From Methylobacterium crusticola (GTDB lineage Bacteria; Pseudomonadota; Alphaproteobacteria; Rhizobiales; Beijerinckiaceae): DNA of 47,006 nucleotides. Shown here one piece after another: positions 26,547-41,522 of the stretch. The stretch spans positions 1-47,006 of the forward strand of contig NZ_QOWC01000037.1 of assembly GCF_003574465.1 (NCBI RefSeq), given 5' to 3'. Each line of letters begins with the position of its first letter. The stretch's first letter is position 1. The translations under genes were made by a program, and so were the position numbers. The notes beneath the pieces were generated by a model. That model saw only the letters and a list, made by a program, of their open reading frames with translations, made no database searches and had not been told where the DNA came from.

Positions 26547-27721
26547 GGCGAGACCCAGCGGAAGAGGTGGGCGAGGTCCTTGAAGAAGATGCGGGCGTGC
26601 GCGGCGGGCCGGGCCCGCACCAGCTCCTTGTTCATGTAGGCCTCCCAGGTGAGGCTCTGCACGTCGGGGTCGCGGCAGATGCTGACGAAGCGCTCGCGCA
26701 GGGCGTCGTTGCGGTACCAGACCGCCTGCATCAGCCGCAGGATCCAGAACACCCGGCCGTGGGCCCTGAGGAAGCGCCGCCGCGCCCCCGCGAGCGCCCG
26801 CGCGTCCCCGGTGCGCAGGAAGGCGTCCGCCGCCTCGGCCGCGAGGCGCCCCCCGAGCATGGCGTAGTAGATGCCCTCGCCGGAGGCCGGCGCGACGAGG
26901 CCGGCGGCGTCGCCCGTGAGGAGGACGTCGCGGCCGTTGTCGAAGCGGCGCAGGGGCTTGAGCGGGATCGGGGCGCCCTCGCGCCGCACCGTCTCGCCGG
27001 CGTCGAGGCCGGTGGCGCGGCGCAGGGACCCGACCGCCCCGCGCAGGGAGAAGCCCTTGCGGGCGCTGCCGGTGCCGATGCTGATCGTGTCGCCGTGCGG
27101 GAAGATCCAGGCGTAGAAGTCGGGCGAGAGCGCGCCCTGGTAGTAGACGTCGCAGCGCGCCGGGTGGAAGGCCCCCTCCGGCGGGGTGCGGACGATCTCG
27201 TGGTAGGCGAAGACCTGCCGCATCCGGGCGTGGCCCGGGATCTCCTGGCGCCCGACCGTCGAGGCGGCGCCGTCGGCCCCGATCACCAGGCGGGTGCGCA
27301 CGCTCTCCTCGCTCCCGTCGCGGCGCCGGTAATGGACGCGGGCGAGCCCGTCCCCGGGGCGAGTCAGGCGCAGGAAGGTGGCGGTGCGCCGCGCGGCCCC
27401 GGCCCCGGCGGCGCGGTCGCGCAGCCAGGGGTCGAAGGCCTCGCGGTCGACCATGCCGACGAAGCCCTCGCCGACCGGCATGTCGACCTGCCGGTCGCGG
27501 GGCGAGACCATGCGGGCGCAGCGGATGCGCGCCACGATGAGCGCGTCCGGGACCGCGAAGTCGCGGATCAGGCGCGGCGGGACGGCGCCGCCGCAGGGCT
27601 TGATCCGGCCCTCCTTGTCGAGGAGGAGCACCCGGCGGCCCGCCTGCGCGAGGTCGGTGGCCGCCGTCGCCCCGGAGGGCCCGCCGCCGACCACCACGAC
27701 GTCGTAGGTCTCCTCGTCCAT
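26543..27721 (-). CDS. bchP: geranylgeranyl reductase BchP
   Basis: A 392-aa FAD-dependent reductase that saturates the geranylgeranyl tail of bacteriochlorophyll to phytyl, using NADPH. The FAD motif VVVVGGGPSGATAATDLA is near residues 8-25, with KPCGGAVPPRLI following and GDAAGLVAPASGEGIYYA (second FAD motif) about two-thirds along. These match BchP/ChlP. ATG 27721. It lies 48 nt downstream of bch2, and its stop overlaps the tspO start. Confidence 0.95.
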   Translation of the reverse strand: MDEETYDVVVVGGGPSGATAATDLAQAGRRVLLLDKEGRIKPCGGAVPPRLIRDFAVPDALIVARIRCARMVSPRDRQVDMPVGEGFVGMVDREAFDPWLRDRAAGAGAARRTATFLRLTRPGDGLARVHYRRRDGSEESVRTRLVIGADGAASTVGRQEIPGHARMRQVFAYHEIVRTPPEGAFHPARCDVYYQGALSPDFYAWIFPHGDTISIGTGSARKGFSLRGAVGSLRRATGLDAGETVRREGAPIPLKPLRRFDNGRDVLLTGDAAGLVAPASGEGIYYAMLGGRLAAEAADAFLRTGDARALAGARRRFLRAHGRVFWILRLMQAVWYRNDALRERFVSICRDPDVQSLTWEAYMNKELVRARPAAHARIFFKDLAHLFRWVSP

Positions 27722-27769
27722 GGCCGTGCCTCCCGGAAGATGCCTTGATGCGGGTTGCCGCCCGGGCCG

Positions 27770-29119
27770 TCAGCCGGGCGAGAGGGCCAGGGCCGCGGGC
27801 CCCGGCGGCGCCGGGGCGGGCGCCCCGATCCGCAGCGCCATCGCGGCGGCGGCGCAGAACAGCAGGGCCTCGCCGGCGAAGACCGAGGCGTAGGCCGGCA
27901 GGGTGTCGCCGAGGAGGAGGCGGGCGAGGTCCACCGCCACGGCGCCGAGGAGGCCGCCGAGCCCGAAGGCCACCCCCTGCGCCGCGCCCCAGACGCCCAT
28001 CCGGGTGCCGTGGCGGCCCTCTCCGGTCCCGTCCCGGCACTCCGCCCGCCCGCCGGTGCCGGCGAGCCCCATCATCGCGCCGATCGCCGCCACCGCAAAG
28101 ATGCCGTTGAACAGCCCGAGCCCGAACACCAGCGCCCGCAGGGGCGCCTCCGGCCCCGAGAAGCCCGCGGCCGCGATCGCCCCGAGGGCGACGGCGGAGC
28201 CGGCGCAGCCGGTCACCGTCCAGACGCGAAGGGAGCCGAGGACCGGCCCGCCGACGCGGGTGGTGATGCCGGCGACCCACAGCATCCCGGCGAGGACGCC
28301 GCCGTTCTGCAGGCCGGCGAGCTGGGTGGTGGCGCCCGGCGTCATCGCGAAGACGACGCCCGCGAAGGGCTCGAGGATGAGCTCCTGCGCGCTGTAGGCG
28401 AGCATGGCCACGAAGACGAACACCGTGAAGCGCCGCGAGGCCGGCTCGGCCCAGACCTCGGCCAGGGCCCGGCGGAACGGCACCCGGGCGGGCGCGCCCG
28501 CCGGGGCGGCCGGGCGCGGGCGCTCGACGCCCCGCACCGCCGCGAGGGCGAGCAGGAAGGCGAGGCCCGACACCGTGCCGGAGACCGCGACGAGGCGCGT
28601 GCCCGAGAAGGGATCGAGGAAGTGGCCGGCGAGGGGCGCCGTGACGACGAAGCCCGCGATCATCATCACCCAGACGACCGTGGCGGCGGCGCCCCGGCGC
28701 CCCGGCGCGACGCCGGTGGAGAGCAGGACGAGGAGGGAGGTGCCGGCGGCCCCGACCCCGACGCCGACGGCGAGGAAGGACAGGATCGCGAGGGCGAAGC
28801 CGGCGGCGGCGTGGGTGCGCAGGAGGGCCGTCGCGACGGCGGCCCCGAGGCCGCCGAGGGCGAGCAGCGCCATGCCGCCGACGATCCAGGGCGTGCGGCG
28901 GCCGCCCACGTCGGAGCCGTAGCCCCAGCGCGGCCGCAGCACCTGCACGGCGTAGTGGAGGGCGACGAGGCCCCCCGGCACCGCGGCCGGCAGGGCGAGC
29001 TCCACCACCATCACGCGGTTGAGGGTCGAGGTCATCAGCACCACGATCGCGCCGAGGGCCGTCTGCACCAGGCCGAGCCGCGCGATGGTGCCCCACCCGA
29101 AGGCCGCCGGGGCGCTCAC
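27770..29119 (-). CDS. PucC-family transporter-like protein (Bch2/ORF428)
   Basis: A 449-aa protein of about 12 membrane spans in the PucC/LhaA branch of the major facilitator fold. N-terminal TLNRVMVVELALPAAVPG and LRPRWGYGSDVGGRRTPWI are the family hallmark, shared with LhaA in this window. Its place between bchG and bchP equals Rhodobacter ORF428 (bch2); a role in handing bacteriochlorophyll to pigment-proteins is suggested for the family but not proven. The GTG start (29119) overlaps the bchG stop as GTGA. An insert rich in Gly/Arg/Glu (about residues 367-385) breaks a loop before the last helices. Confidence 0.9.
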   Translation of the reverse strand: MSAPAAFGWGTIARLGLVQTALGAIVVLMTSTLNRVMVVELALPAAVPGGLVALHYAVQVLRPRWGYGSDVGGRRTPWIVGGMALLALGGLGAAVATALLRTHAAAGFALAILSFLAVGVGVGAAGTSLLVLLSTGVAPGRRGAAATVVWVMMIAGFVVTAPLAGHFLDPFSGTRLVAVSGTVSGLAFLLALAAVRGVERPRPAAPAGAPARVPFRRALAEVWAEPASRRFTVFVFVAMLAYSAQELILEPFAGVVFAMTPGATTQLAGLQNGGVLAGMLWVAGITTRVGGPVLGSLRVWTVTGCAGSAVALGAIAAAGFSGPEAPLRALVFGLGLFNGIFAVAAIGAMMGLAGTGGRAECRDGTGEGRHGTRMGVWGAAQGVAFGLGGLLGAVAVDLARLLLGDTLPAYASVFAGEALLFCAAAAMALRIGAPAPAPPGPAALALSPG

Positions 29120-30000
29120 GCGAGGCCTCCCGCCAGGGGGCGCAGCGCGAAGGCCGCCGCCAGCATGCCGAGCACGTAGAGCAGGGTGCCGGTGGCGTTG
29201 TACCAGGCGGCCCGGCCCCGCGGGTCGCGCAGGAAGCGCCGCATCAGGACGCCCTGGCCGGCGAGCAGCAGCGCCACGGCGCCGGCGTGCCAGGGCCGCT
29301 CCCAGGCGAGCAGCGCCGCGACGACGGCGACCTGCGGCAGCCCCATCACCAGGCAGGCGAGGCGCGCCGCGCCCGCGCTGCCGAGCTGGACCGGCAGGGA
29401 GCGGATGCCGGTGGCCCGGTCCCCCTCCATCGACTTGAAGTCGTTGAGGGTCATGATGCCGTGGGCGCCGATGCTGTAGAGGAGCGCCACCAGGAGGATG
29501 CGCCGGTCCGGCAGCGCGGCCGCCATCACGGCGGCGCCCGTGAACCAGGGCAGGCCCTCGTAGCAGAGCCCGACCGCGGAATTGCCCCACCAGCCGTTGC
29601 GCTTCAGCCGCAGGGGCGGCGCGCTGTAGATCCAGGCGAGCACCAGCCCGAACAGCGCGGCGCCGAGGATCCAGGGCCCGAGGGCGGCGGCCACGAGGAG
29701 CGACAGCAGCGTCCAGCCCGCCGCGACGTAGAGGCCCCAGCGGCCCGGCATCCGGCCCGAGGGGATCGGGCGGTCCGGCTCGTTGATGGCGTCGACGTGC
29801 CGGTCGAACCAGTCGTTGACCGCCTGGCTGGTGGCGCAGACGAGGGGGCCGGCGAGCACGATCCCGGCCGCCGCCACGGGCCAGCGGCCCTGGAGGGCGG
29901 CGCCCGAGGACACCACCCCGCAGCCGAAGGCCCACATCGGGGCGAACCACGTGATGGGCTTGAGAAGCTCGATCAGTGCGCTCGGAGCCGGTGTCGCCAT
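29116..30000 (-). CDS. bchG: bacteriochlorophyll synthase BchG
   Basis: A 294-aa UbiA-type membrane prenyltransferase esterifying bacteriochlorophyllide a with geranylgeranyl diphosphate. The first Asp-rich motif NDWFDRHVD at 62-70 followed by NEPDRPIPSGR, and the second DFKSMEGD, are intact. ATG 30000; no ribosome site is evident and the predicted transcription start is only a base or two upstream, so a leaderless message is possible. It heads the bchG-bch2-bchP-tspO operon, with a PpsR operator at 30032-30049. Confidence 0.95.
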   Translation of the reverse strand: MATPAPSALIELLKPITWFAPMWAFGCGVVSSGAALQGRWPVAAAGIVLAGPLVCATSQAVNDWFDRHVDAINEPDRPIPSGRMPGRWGLYVAAGWTLLSLLVAAALGPWILGAALFGLVLAWIYSAPPLRLKRNGWWGNSAVGLCYEGLPWFTGAAVMAAALPDRRILLVALLYSIGAHGIMTLNDFKSMEGDRATGIRSLPVQLGSAGAARLACLVMGLPQVAVVAALLAWERPWHAGAVALLLAGQGVLMRRFLRDPRGRAAWYNATGTLLYVLGMLAAAFALRPLAGGLA

Positions 30001-30007
30001 ACCCCGG

Positions 30008-30049
30008 AGGCTAGGATCGCGGCCACCGGAGTGTCAAGCGGAGTTTACA
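30008..30049 (-). promoter_or_regulatory. bchG promoter with exact PpsR/CrtJ operator
   Basis: On the minus strand TGTAAACTCCGCTTGACA (30049-30032) is an exact TGT-N12-ACA. Its last six bases are a perfect -35 TTGACA. An 18-nt spacer leads to a weak -10 TAGCCT (30013-30008). The predicted start lies next to the bchG ATG at 30000. Repressor binding would mask the -35. Confidence 0.7.
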
Positions 30050-30102
30050 GTCGGGCCGATTTTCCCGCCCTTCTGCCGGGCGGCTTCCGCAGCGACAGCC
30101 AT

Positions 30103-30122
30103 CCCGGCCCCGAGGGGCCGGG
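30103..30122 (-). terminator. hairpin downstream of ppsR
   Basis: A 9-bp stem (30103-30111 with 30114-30122, arm cccggcccc) with a 2-base loop, directly after the ppsR stop. No T-run; terminator by position. Confidence 0.5.
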
Positions 30123-30125
30123 GGC

Positions 30126-31583
30126 TCAGTGCTCGGTCTCGTCGGGCTCGTCGATGCCGTCGAGGTCGCCCAGGCCGTAGCGGCGCAGCTTGGCGTAGAA
30201 GCCCTGGCGGCTGAGCCCCAGCATCTCCGCCGCCGAGGCGCGGTTGTCGTTGGTGATCTTGAGGGCGGCCTCGATGCAGAGGCGCTCGATCAGGTCGGTG
30301 GTCTCGCGCACGAGGTTCTTCATCGAGACGCGGCCGACGAGCTCGGTCATCTGCTCGACGGAGCGGGGGAACTCGCGCCCGCCCGGGACGGCCGCGGGGA
30401 CGATCCGGCGCGGCACGGAGCGGACCGTGAAGCCGAGGCAGGGCTGCTCCCCGCCCGGCACCGAGACGGCGGCGACCTCGACCTCCTCGAGGCCCCCGAA
30501 CTCGCCGCGCACGACCGTCGCGAAGTGCCGCACCGAGCCGTGCTCGACCAGGGTGGCGAACAGGGCGCTGAACTCGGTGCCCTCGCGGCCGAGCCAGCGG
30601 TCGAGCGATTCGCCCTTGGCCTGCTGCTCGCTCGCGAGCTGGGCGAGGTCCAGGAACGCCGCGTTGGCGGCGAGCACGTGCCGGTTGCGGTCCGTGAGCA
30701 CGAAGCCCTCCGGCAGCGCGTCGATGACGTTGAGCACGCCCGAGCGCGCCGGGCCCGGGCCGGGCGCCGCGGCGAGGGAGGGCGAGAGCCGCACCAGGAT
30801 GTGGGTCGTGCTGTCCTGCCGGAACAGGGCGGCCGCGACGCGCGCCTCCCCGCGCCGGTTGGCGAGGCGGGCCGCGACGTCCTCGGCCTGGCCCGTGAGG
30901 CGCAGGCCCACGAGGAGCGCCTGCACGGCCTTGCCGCTCTCGGGCTCGAACAGGTCGACGAGGTCCTGGCCCACGATCCGCTTGGCCGCCCGGCCGAGCA
31001 GGCGCGCGGTCGCCGGGTTGACCTCCGCCACCCGGCGCGTCGCCGCGTCGACGATCATCACCGCCTCGCCGGCGAGCTGGAACAGCATCCGGTAGCGGGT
31101 CTCGGCCCCGCGCAGGCGCAGGTAGTCGCGCTCGAGGGCCTGCTGCGACTCGGCGAGCCGGCGCTGCAGGGCCGCGAGCGCCCTGAGATCGCGGCCGATG
31201 GCGATGATCGGCCCGTTCCCGGGCAGCCGCAGGGCGGAGTAGCGGATCGGCACGTCGATGCCGCTCGCCGAGGGGTGGTTGACCTGGCGCCAGCGCGTCA
31301 CCGCGCCGGGCGCGGCGTCCTGGAGCAGGTCCGCGATCTTCGGCCGGCTCTCGACCGTGACGGTGTCGATCCAGCGCCGCCCGAGCCAGCGGCCGACGCC
31401 CTCGTCCGCGAGGTCGTCGCTGCCGAAGGTCGCGTCGCGGATCACGCCGTCGTGGTCGACGACGAGCGAGAGGTCCGTCGCGGCCGCGACCAGGACCCCC
31501 GTCGTCTCCGCATCCAGGTGGGCGACGGCATCTCGAAGCACCGCGAAAGCATCCTTCGCAGTTAGGCTCACTGAACTGTTCAC
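30126..31583 (-). CDS. ppsR: PpsR/CrtJ transcriptional repressor
   Basis: A 485-aa redox- and light-responsive repressor of photosynthesis genes. Order: N-terminal domain, PAS domain with the Q-linker helix (LRALAALQRRLAESQQALERDYLRL split across about 135-160), two further PAS domains, and a Fis-type helix-turn-helix at the end (NRASAAEMLGLSRQGFYAKL, about 447-466). Only two cysteines: Cys382, late in the third PAS, and Cys436, beside the HTH at the place of the R. sphaeroides Cys424. No cysteine corresponds to the other redox residue, Cys251. Start GTG 31583, with only weak ribosome-site likeness. It lies 38 nt downstream of ppaA, likely one operon. It would act on the TGT-N12-ACA sites in this window. 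Confidence 0.95.
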   Translation of the reverse strand: MNSSVSLTAKDAFAVLRDAVAHLDAETTGVLVAAATDLSLVVDHDGVIRDATFGSDDLADEGVGRWLGRRWIDTVTVESRPKIADLLQDAAPGAVTRWRQVNHPSASGIDVPIRYSALRLPGNGPIIAIGRDLRALAALQRRLAESQQALERDYLRLRGAETRYRMLFQLAGEAVMIVDAATRRVAEVNPATARLLGRAAKRIVGQDLVDLFEPESGKAVQALLVGLRLTGQAEDVAARLANRRGEARVAAALFRQDSTTHILVRLSPSLAAAPGPGPARSGVLNVIDALPEGFVLTDRNRHVLAANAAFLDLAQLASEQQAKGESLDRWLGREGTEFSALFATLVEHGSVRHFATVVRGEFGGLEEVEVAAVSVPGGEQPCLGFTVRSVPRRIVPAAVPGGREFPRSVEQMTELVGRVSMKNLVRETTDLIERLCIEAALKITNDNRASAAEMLGLSRQGFYAKLRRYGLGDLDGIDEPDETEH

Positions 31584-31621
31584 GGGCTACCGCAACTCGC
31601 CGACCACCATGAACACGTGTT

Positions 31622-32503
31622 TCAGCAGGCTCTTACGCGCAGATCAAGCAGGTTTTCGGCGATTCCGGGCGCGGCCCGGGCATCCGTCACCGCCGCGTCG
31701 GCCCCGACGAGGCGGAGCCGGTCCGGCCGCTCGTGGAAGGCGGGGCCCCCCACGAGCAGCCGCAGGGCCTGGTTGCAGGAGGCGCGCCGCATCTCCGGAA
31801 TGGTCTCGCCGAGGGTGCCGAGGCGGCCCTCGTCGGAGAGGGAGAACCCGGCGACGTCGAACCACTCGTCCCTGACGCGCCGCAGGGGATCGAAATCCTC
31901 CTGCCCGAGGCTCGACACCACCTCCCAGCCGGCCTCGCGGAAGAAGCGGTCCACGATCGTCAACCCGAACGTGTGCGCCTCGCCGGGGGCGGGCATCAGC
32001 AGGATGCGGCGGCTCGACGGGCAGGCCTCGGCCGGCTCGCCGCACAGGCTCTCGAGCCCGTGCACCATGCGCCGCAGCCGCCCCATCGCCACCGTGACCT
32101 GGACGAAGTCGCAGATGTCCTGCTCCCAGAGCAGGCCGAGGTGGCGCGCCGTCGGGGCCATCAGGTCGAGGAGCAGACTCTCCAGGCTCAGGCCCTCCTC
32201 CAGCATCGCCCGCACCTCGGCCGCCGGGTCGGTCTCCTGGTCGGCCAGGATCAGGGAGCTGAACCGCACCACGTCCTCGGGCTCGGGCCTGTGGCGGGTC
32301 GGGCGGCGCTGCGGCGCCCCGCCGCCGTGGGCGAGCATCAGCCGAGGGATGATCTCCGCCTCGACGACCCGCGCGAGGTCGTCGCGCCAGCGCGGGTCGC
32401 CCGCCTGGGCGGCCGGCGCATGGTCCACGCCGCCGGGCCGCGGCCTCTCGCGGGAAACAGACGCGACTCCAGACGCTTGGCTGAAATGCCTCAGCTCACC
32501 CAC
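31622..32503 (-). CDS. ppaA: PpaA/AerR B12-binding antirepressor
   Basis: A 293-aa regulator with the short cobalamin-binding (SCHIC-type) fold. The helical cap region carries VQVTVAMGRLRRMVH, and the B12 domain begins at RILLMPAPGEAHTFG, with His177 in HTFG matching the histidine that binds adenosyl- or hydroxocobalamin in AerR. In Rhodobacter this protein senses light through B12 and counteracts CrtJ/PpsR. The start GTG 32503 is well supported by GGGGGGAGG just upstream. It is divergent from bchF; the region between carries an exact PpsR operator. Confidence 0.93.
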   Translation of the reverse strand: MGELRHFSQASGVASVSRERPRPGGVDHAPAAQAGDPRWRDDLARVVEAEIIPRLMLAHGGGAPQRRPTRHRPEPEDVVRFSSLILADQETDPAAEVRAMLEEGLSLESLLLDLMAPTARHLGLLWEQDICDFVQVTVAMGRLRRMVHGLESLCGEPAEACPSSRRILLMPAPGEAHTFGLTIVDRFFREAGWEVVSSLGQEDFDPLRRVRDEWFDVAGFSLSDEGRLGTLGETIPEMRRASCNQALRLLVGGPAFHERPDRLRLVGADAAVTDARAAPGIAENLLDLRVRAC

Positions 32504-34583
<2,080 letters not shown>

Positions 34584-34588
34584 GCGCG

Positions 34589-36119
34589 ATGCAGCTCACG
34601 GTCTGGACCTACGAGGGACCGCCCCATATCGGGGCGATGCGGGTCGCCACGGCGATGCGCGGCCTCCACTACGTCCTGCACGCCCCCCAGGGCGACACCT
34701 ACGCCGACCTGCTCTTCACGATGATCGAGCGGCGCGACGCCCGCCCGCCCGTCACCTACACGACCTTCCAGGCCCAGGACCTCGGCCGCGACACCGCCGA
34801 GATCTTCAAGAACGCGGTGCGGGAGGCCTACGCGCGCTTCCGGCCCGAGGCGATGATCGTCGGCGCCTCCTGCACGGCCGAGCTGATCCAGGACGACCCG
34901 GGCGGGCTCGCGCGGGCCCTCGACCTGCCGATCCCGGTGGTGCCGCTGGAACTGCCGGCCTACCAGAAGAAGGAGAACTGGGGCGCCTCCGAGACCTTCT
35001 ACCGGCTCGTGCGCGCCCTCGCCCGCCCGCCGGCCGGCCGCGCACCCGGGGCGCGCCCGGACCGCGCGCCCGGGGCGCGCCCGACCTGCAACATCCTCGG
35101 CCCGACGGCGCTCGGCTTCCGCCACCGCGACGACCTGCGCGAGGTGCAGGACCTCGTCGGGCGCCTCGGCATCGGGGTGAACGTGGTGGCGCCCCTCGGC
35201 GCCTCGCCCTCCGACCTCGGGCGGCTCGGGGAGGCGGACTTCAACGTCGTGCTCTACCCGGAGGTGGCGCGCAGCGCCGCGCAGTGGCTGGAGCGCACGT
35301 TCGGCCAGCCCCTCGTGGACGTGGTGCCGATCGGCGTGAAGGCGACCGTGGCCTTCGTCGAGGCGGTGGCGGCGGCGGCCGGCGTCGATCCGGGCCCGGT
35401 CCTCGCCGGCGCGCCGTCGCGCCTGCCCTGGTACACGCGCTCGGTCGACTCGACCTACCTCACGGGCAAGCGCGTCTTCGTCTTCGGCGACGCCACCCAC
35501 GCCCTGGCGGCCGCCCGGGTGGCCCGCTCCGAGCTCGGCTTCACGGTGGTGGGCCTCGGCACCTACGGCCGCGAATTCGCCCGCGAGGTGCGGGCGGAGG
35601 CGCAGAGCCACGGGATCGAGGCGCTGATCACCGACGACTACCTCGACGTCGAGGCCGCCATCGCGGCCTGCCAGCCGGAGCTCGTCCTCGGCACCCAGAT
35701 GGAGCGCCACGTCGCCAAGCGCCTCGGCATCCCGTGCGCGGTGATCTCGGCGCCGATGCACGTGCAGGATTTCCCGGCCCGCCACTCGCCGCAGATGGGG
35801 TTCGAGGGCGCCAACGTCCTGTTCGACGCCTTCGTGCACCCCCTGATGATGGGCCTGGAGGAGCACCTCCTGGCGATGTTCCGGGACGACCCGGAATTCC
35901 ACGACGGCGTCGCGCCCTCGCATCTCGGCGGGCAGCCGAGGCCGGAGCCCGCCGCCGCGCCCGCGCCCGCGCCCGCCGCGATCACGGTGGCGTGGGCGGC
36001 CGACGCCGAGAAGGAGCTGAGGAAGATCCCGTTCTTCGTGCGGGGCAAGGCCCGTCACAACACCGAGCGCTTCGCCCGCGAGCGCTCGCTCCCGCTCATC
36101 ACCCTCGAGACCCTGTACG

Positions 36120-36145
<26 letters not shown>
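34589..36145 (+). CDS. bchB: dark-operative protochlorophyllide reductase subunit BchB
   Basis: A 518-aa NifK-like DPOR subunit. Asp36 ([11 protein letters not shown]), the unusual aspartate ligand of the NB cluster, is conserved, as is [17 protein letters not shown]. After about residue 146 there is a Pro/Arg/Gly-rich loop containing a duplicated octapeptide ([16 protein letters not shown]), then [17 protein letters not shown]. The C-terminal domain after an Ala-Pro linker (about 447-460) carries [18 protein letters not shown] 34589. The end overlaps bchH by 26 nt. Confidence 0.97.
35041..35088 (+). repeat. 24-nt tandem duplication in bchB
   Basis: Two near-identical 24-nt units (ggggcgcgcccg recurs at 35048 and 35072) encode a doubled RAPGARP(D/T) in a surface loop of BchB. 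In frame. Confidence 0.75.
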
Positions 36146-40753
<4,608 letters not shown>

Positions 40754-40775
40754 CCGCGTCCTTCGGGGAGACTTC

Positions 40776-41522
40776 GTGACCGACGGCATCCTGGGGCTTC
40801 GACCGATGACCAGCACCACCTACGCGGCGCGCCGCTCGCAGCTCGAGACCTACTTCGACCGCACCGCCGTCGAGGCCTGGGCCCGGCTCACCTCCGACGC
40901 GCCGGTGAGCCGCATCCGTGCCACCGTCCGGGCCGGGCGCGACGCCATGCGGGCCGAGCTCCTCTCCTGGCTGCCCGCCGACCTCACGGGCCGGCGCCTG
41001 CTGGATGCGGGCTGCGGCACGGGGGCGCTCGCCGTCGAGGCGGCCCGGCGCGGGGCCGCGGTCGTGGCGATCGACGTCTCGCCGACCCTCGTCGGCCTCG
41101 CCCGCGAGCGCACCGCCGGGCTCGGCCTCGCCGGCCGCCTCGACTTCCGGGTCGGCGACATGCTCGATCCCGGCACCGGGACCTTCGACCACGTCGTGGC
41201 GATGGATTCCCTGATCCACTACCGCTGCCCCGACATCGTTCGGGCCCTGGCCGCGCTCGCCGAACGCACCGGGGAATCGCTGCTGTTCACGGTGGCGCCC
41301 CGCACCGCGCTCCTCACGGCGATGCACGCGGCCGGCCGCCTGTTCCCGCGCGGCGACCGGGCCCCCGCCATCGAGCCGGTGGGCGAGGGCGCCCTGCGCC
41401 GCCGCCTCGCCGGCGAGCCGCGCCTCCGGGAATTCCGCGTCGCCCGGACGCGGCGGGTCAACAGCGGCTTCTACCTCTCCAACGCCCTGGAGCTGCGCCG
41501 CCCCCGGGCCGGGCGGCCATGA
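40776..41522 (+). CDS. bchM: Mg-protoporphyrin IX methyltransferase BchM
   Basis: A SAM-dependent methyltransferase that esterifies the C13 propionate of Mg-protoporphyrin IX. SAM motif LLDAGCGTGALAVEAA, then VVAIDVSPTLV, and the BchM-specific ending RVNSGFYLSNALELRR. Two starts are possible: GTG 40776 (248 aa), preceded by ggggag 5 nt upstream, and ATG 40806 (238 aa), which lies right before the conserved YAARRSQLETYFDR. The first has the better ribosome site; the second matches the usual N-terminus. The stop overlaps lhaA (ATGA). Confidence 0.94.
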   Translation: MTDGILGLRPMTSTTYAARRSQLETYFDRTAVEAWARLTSDAPVSRIRATVRAGRDAMRAELLSWLPADLTGRRLLDAGCGTGALAVEAARRGAAVVAIDVSPTLVGLARERTAGLGLAGRLDFRVGDMLDPGTGTFDHVVAMDSLIHYRCPDIVRALAALAERTGESLLFTVAPRTALLTAMHAAGRLFPRGDRAPAIEPVGEGALRRRLAGEPRLREFRVARTRRVNSGFYLSNALELRRPRAGRP

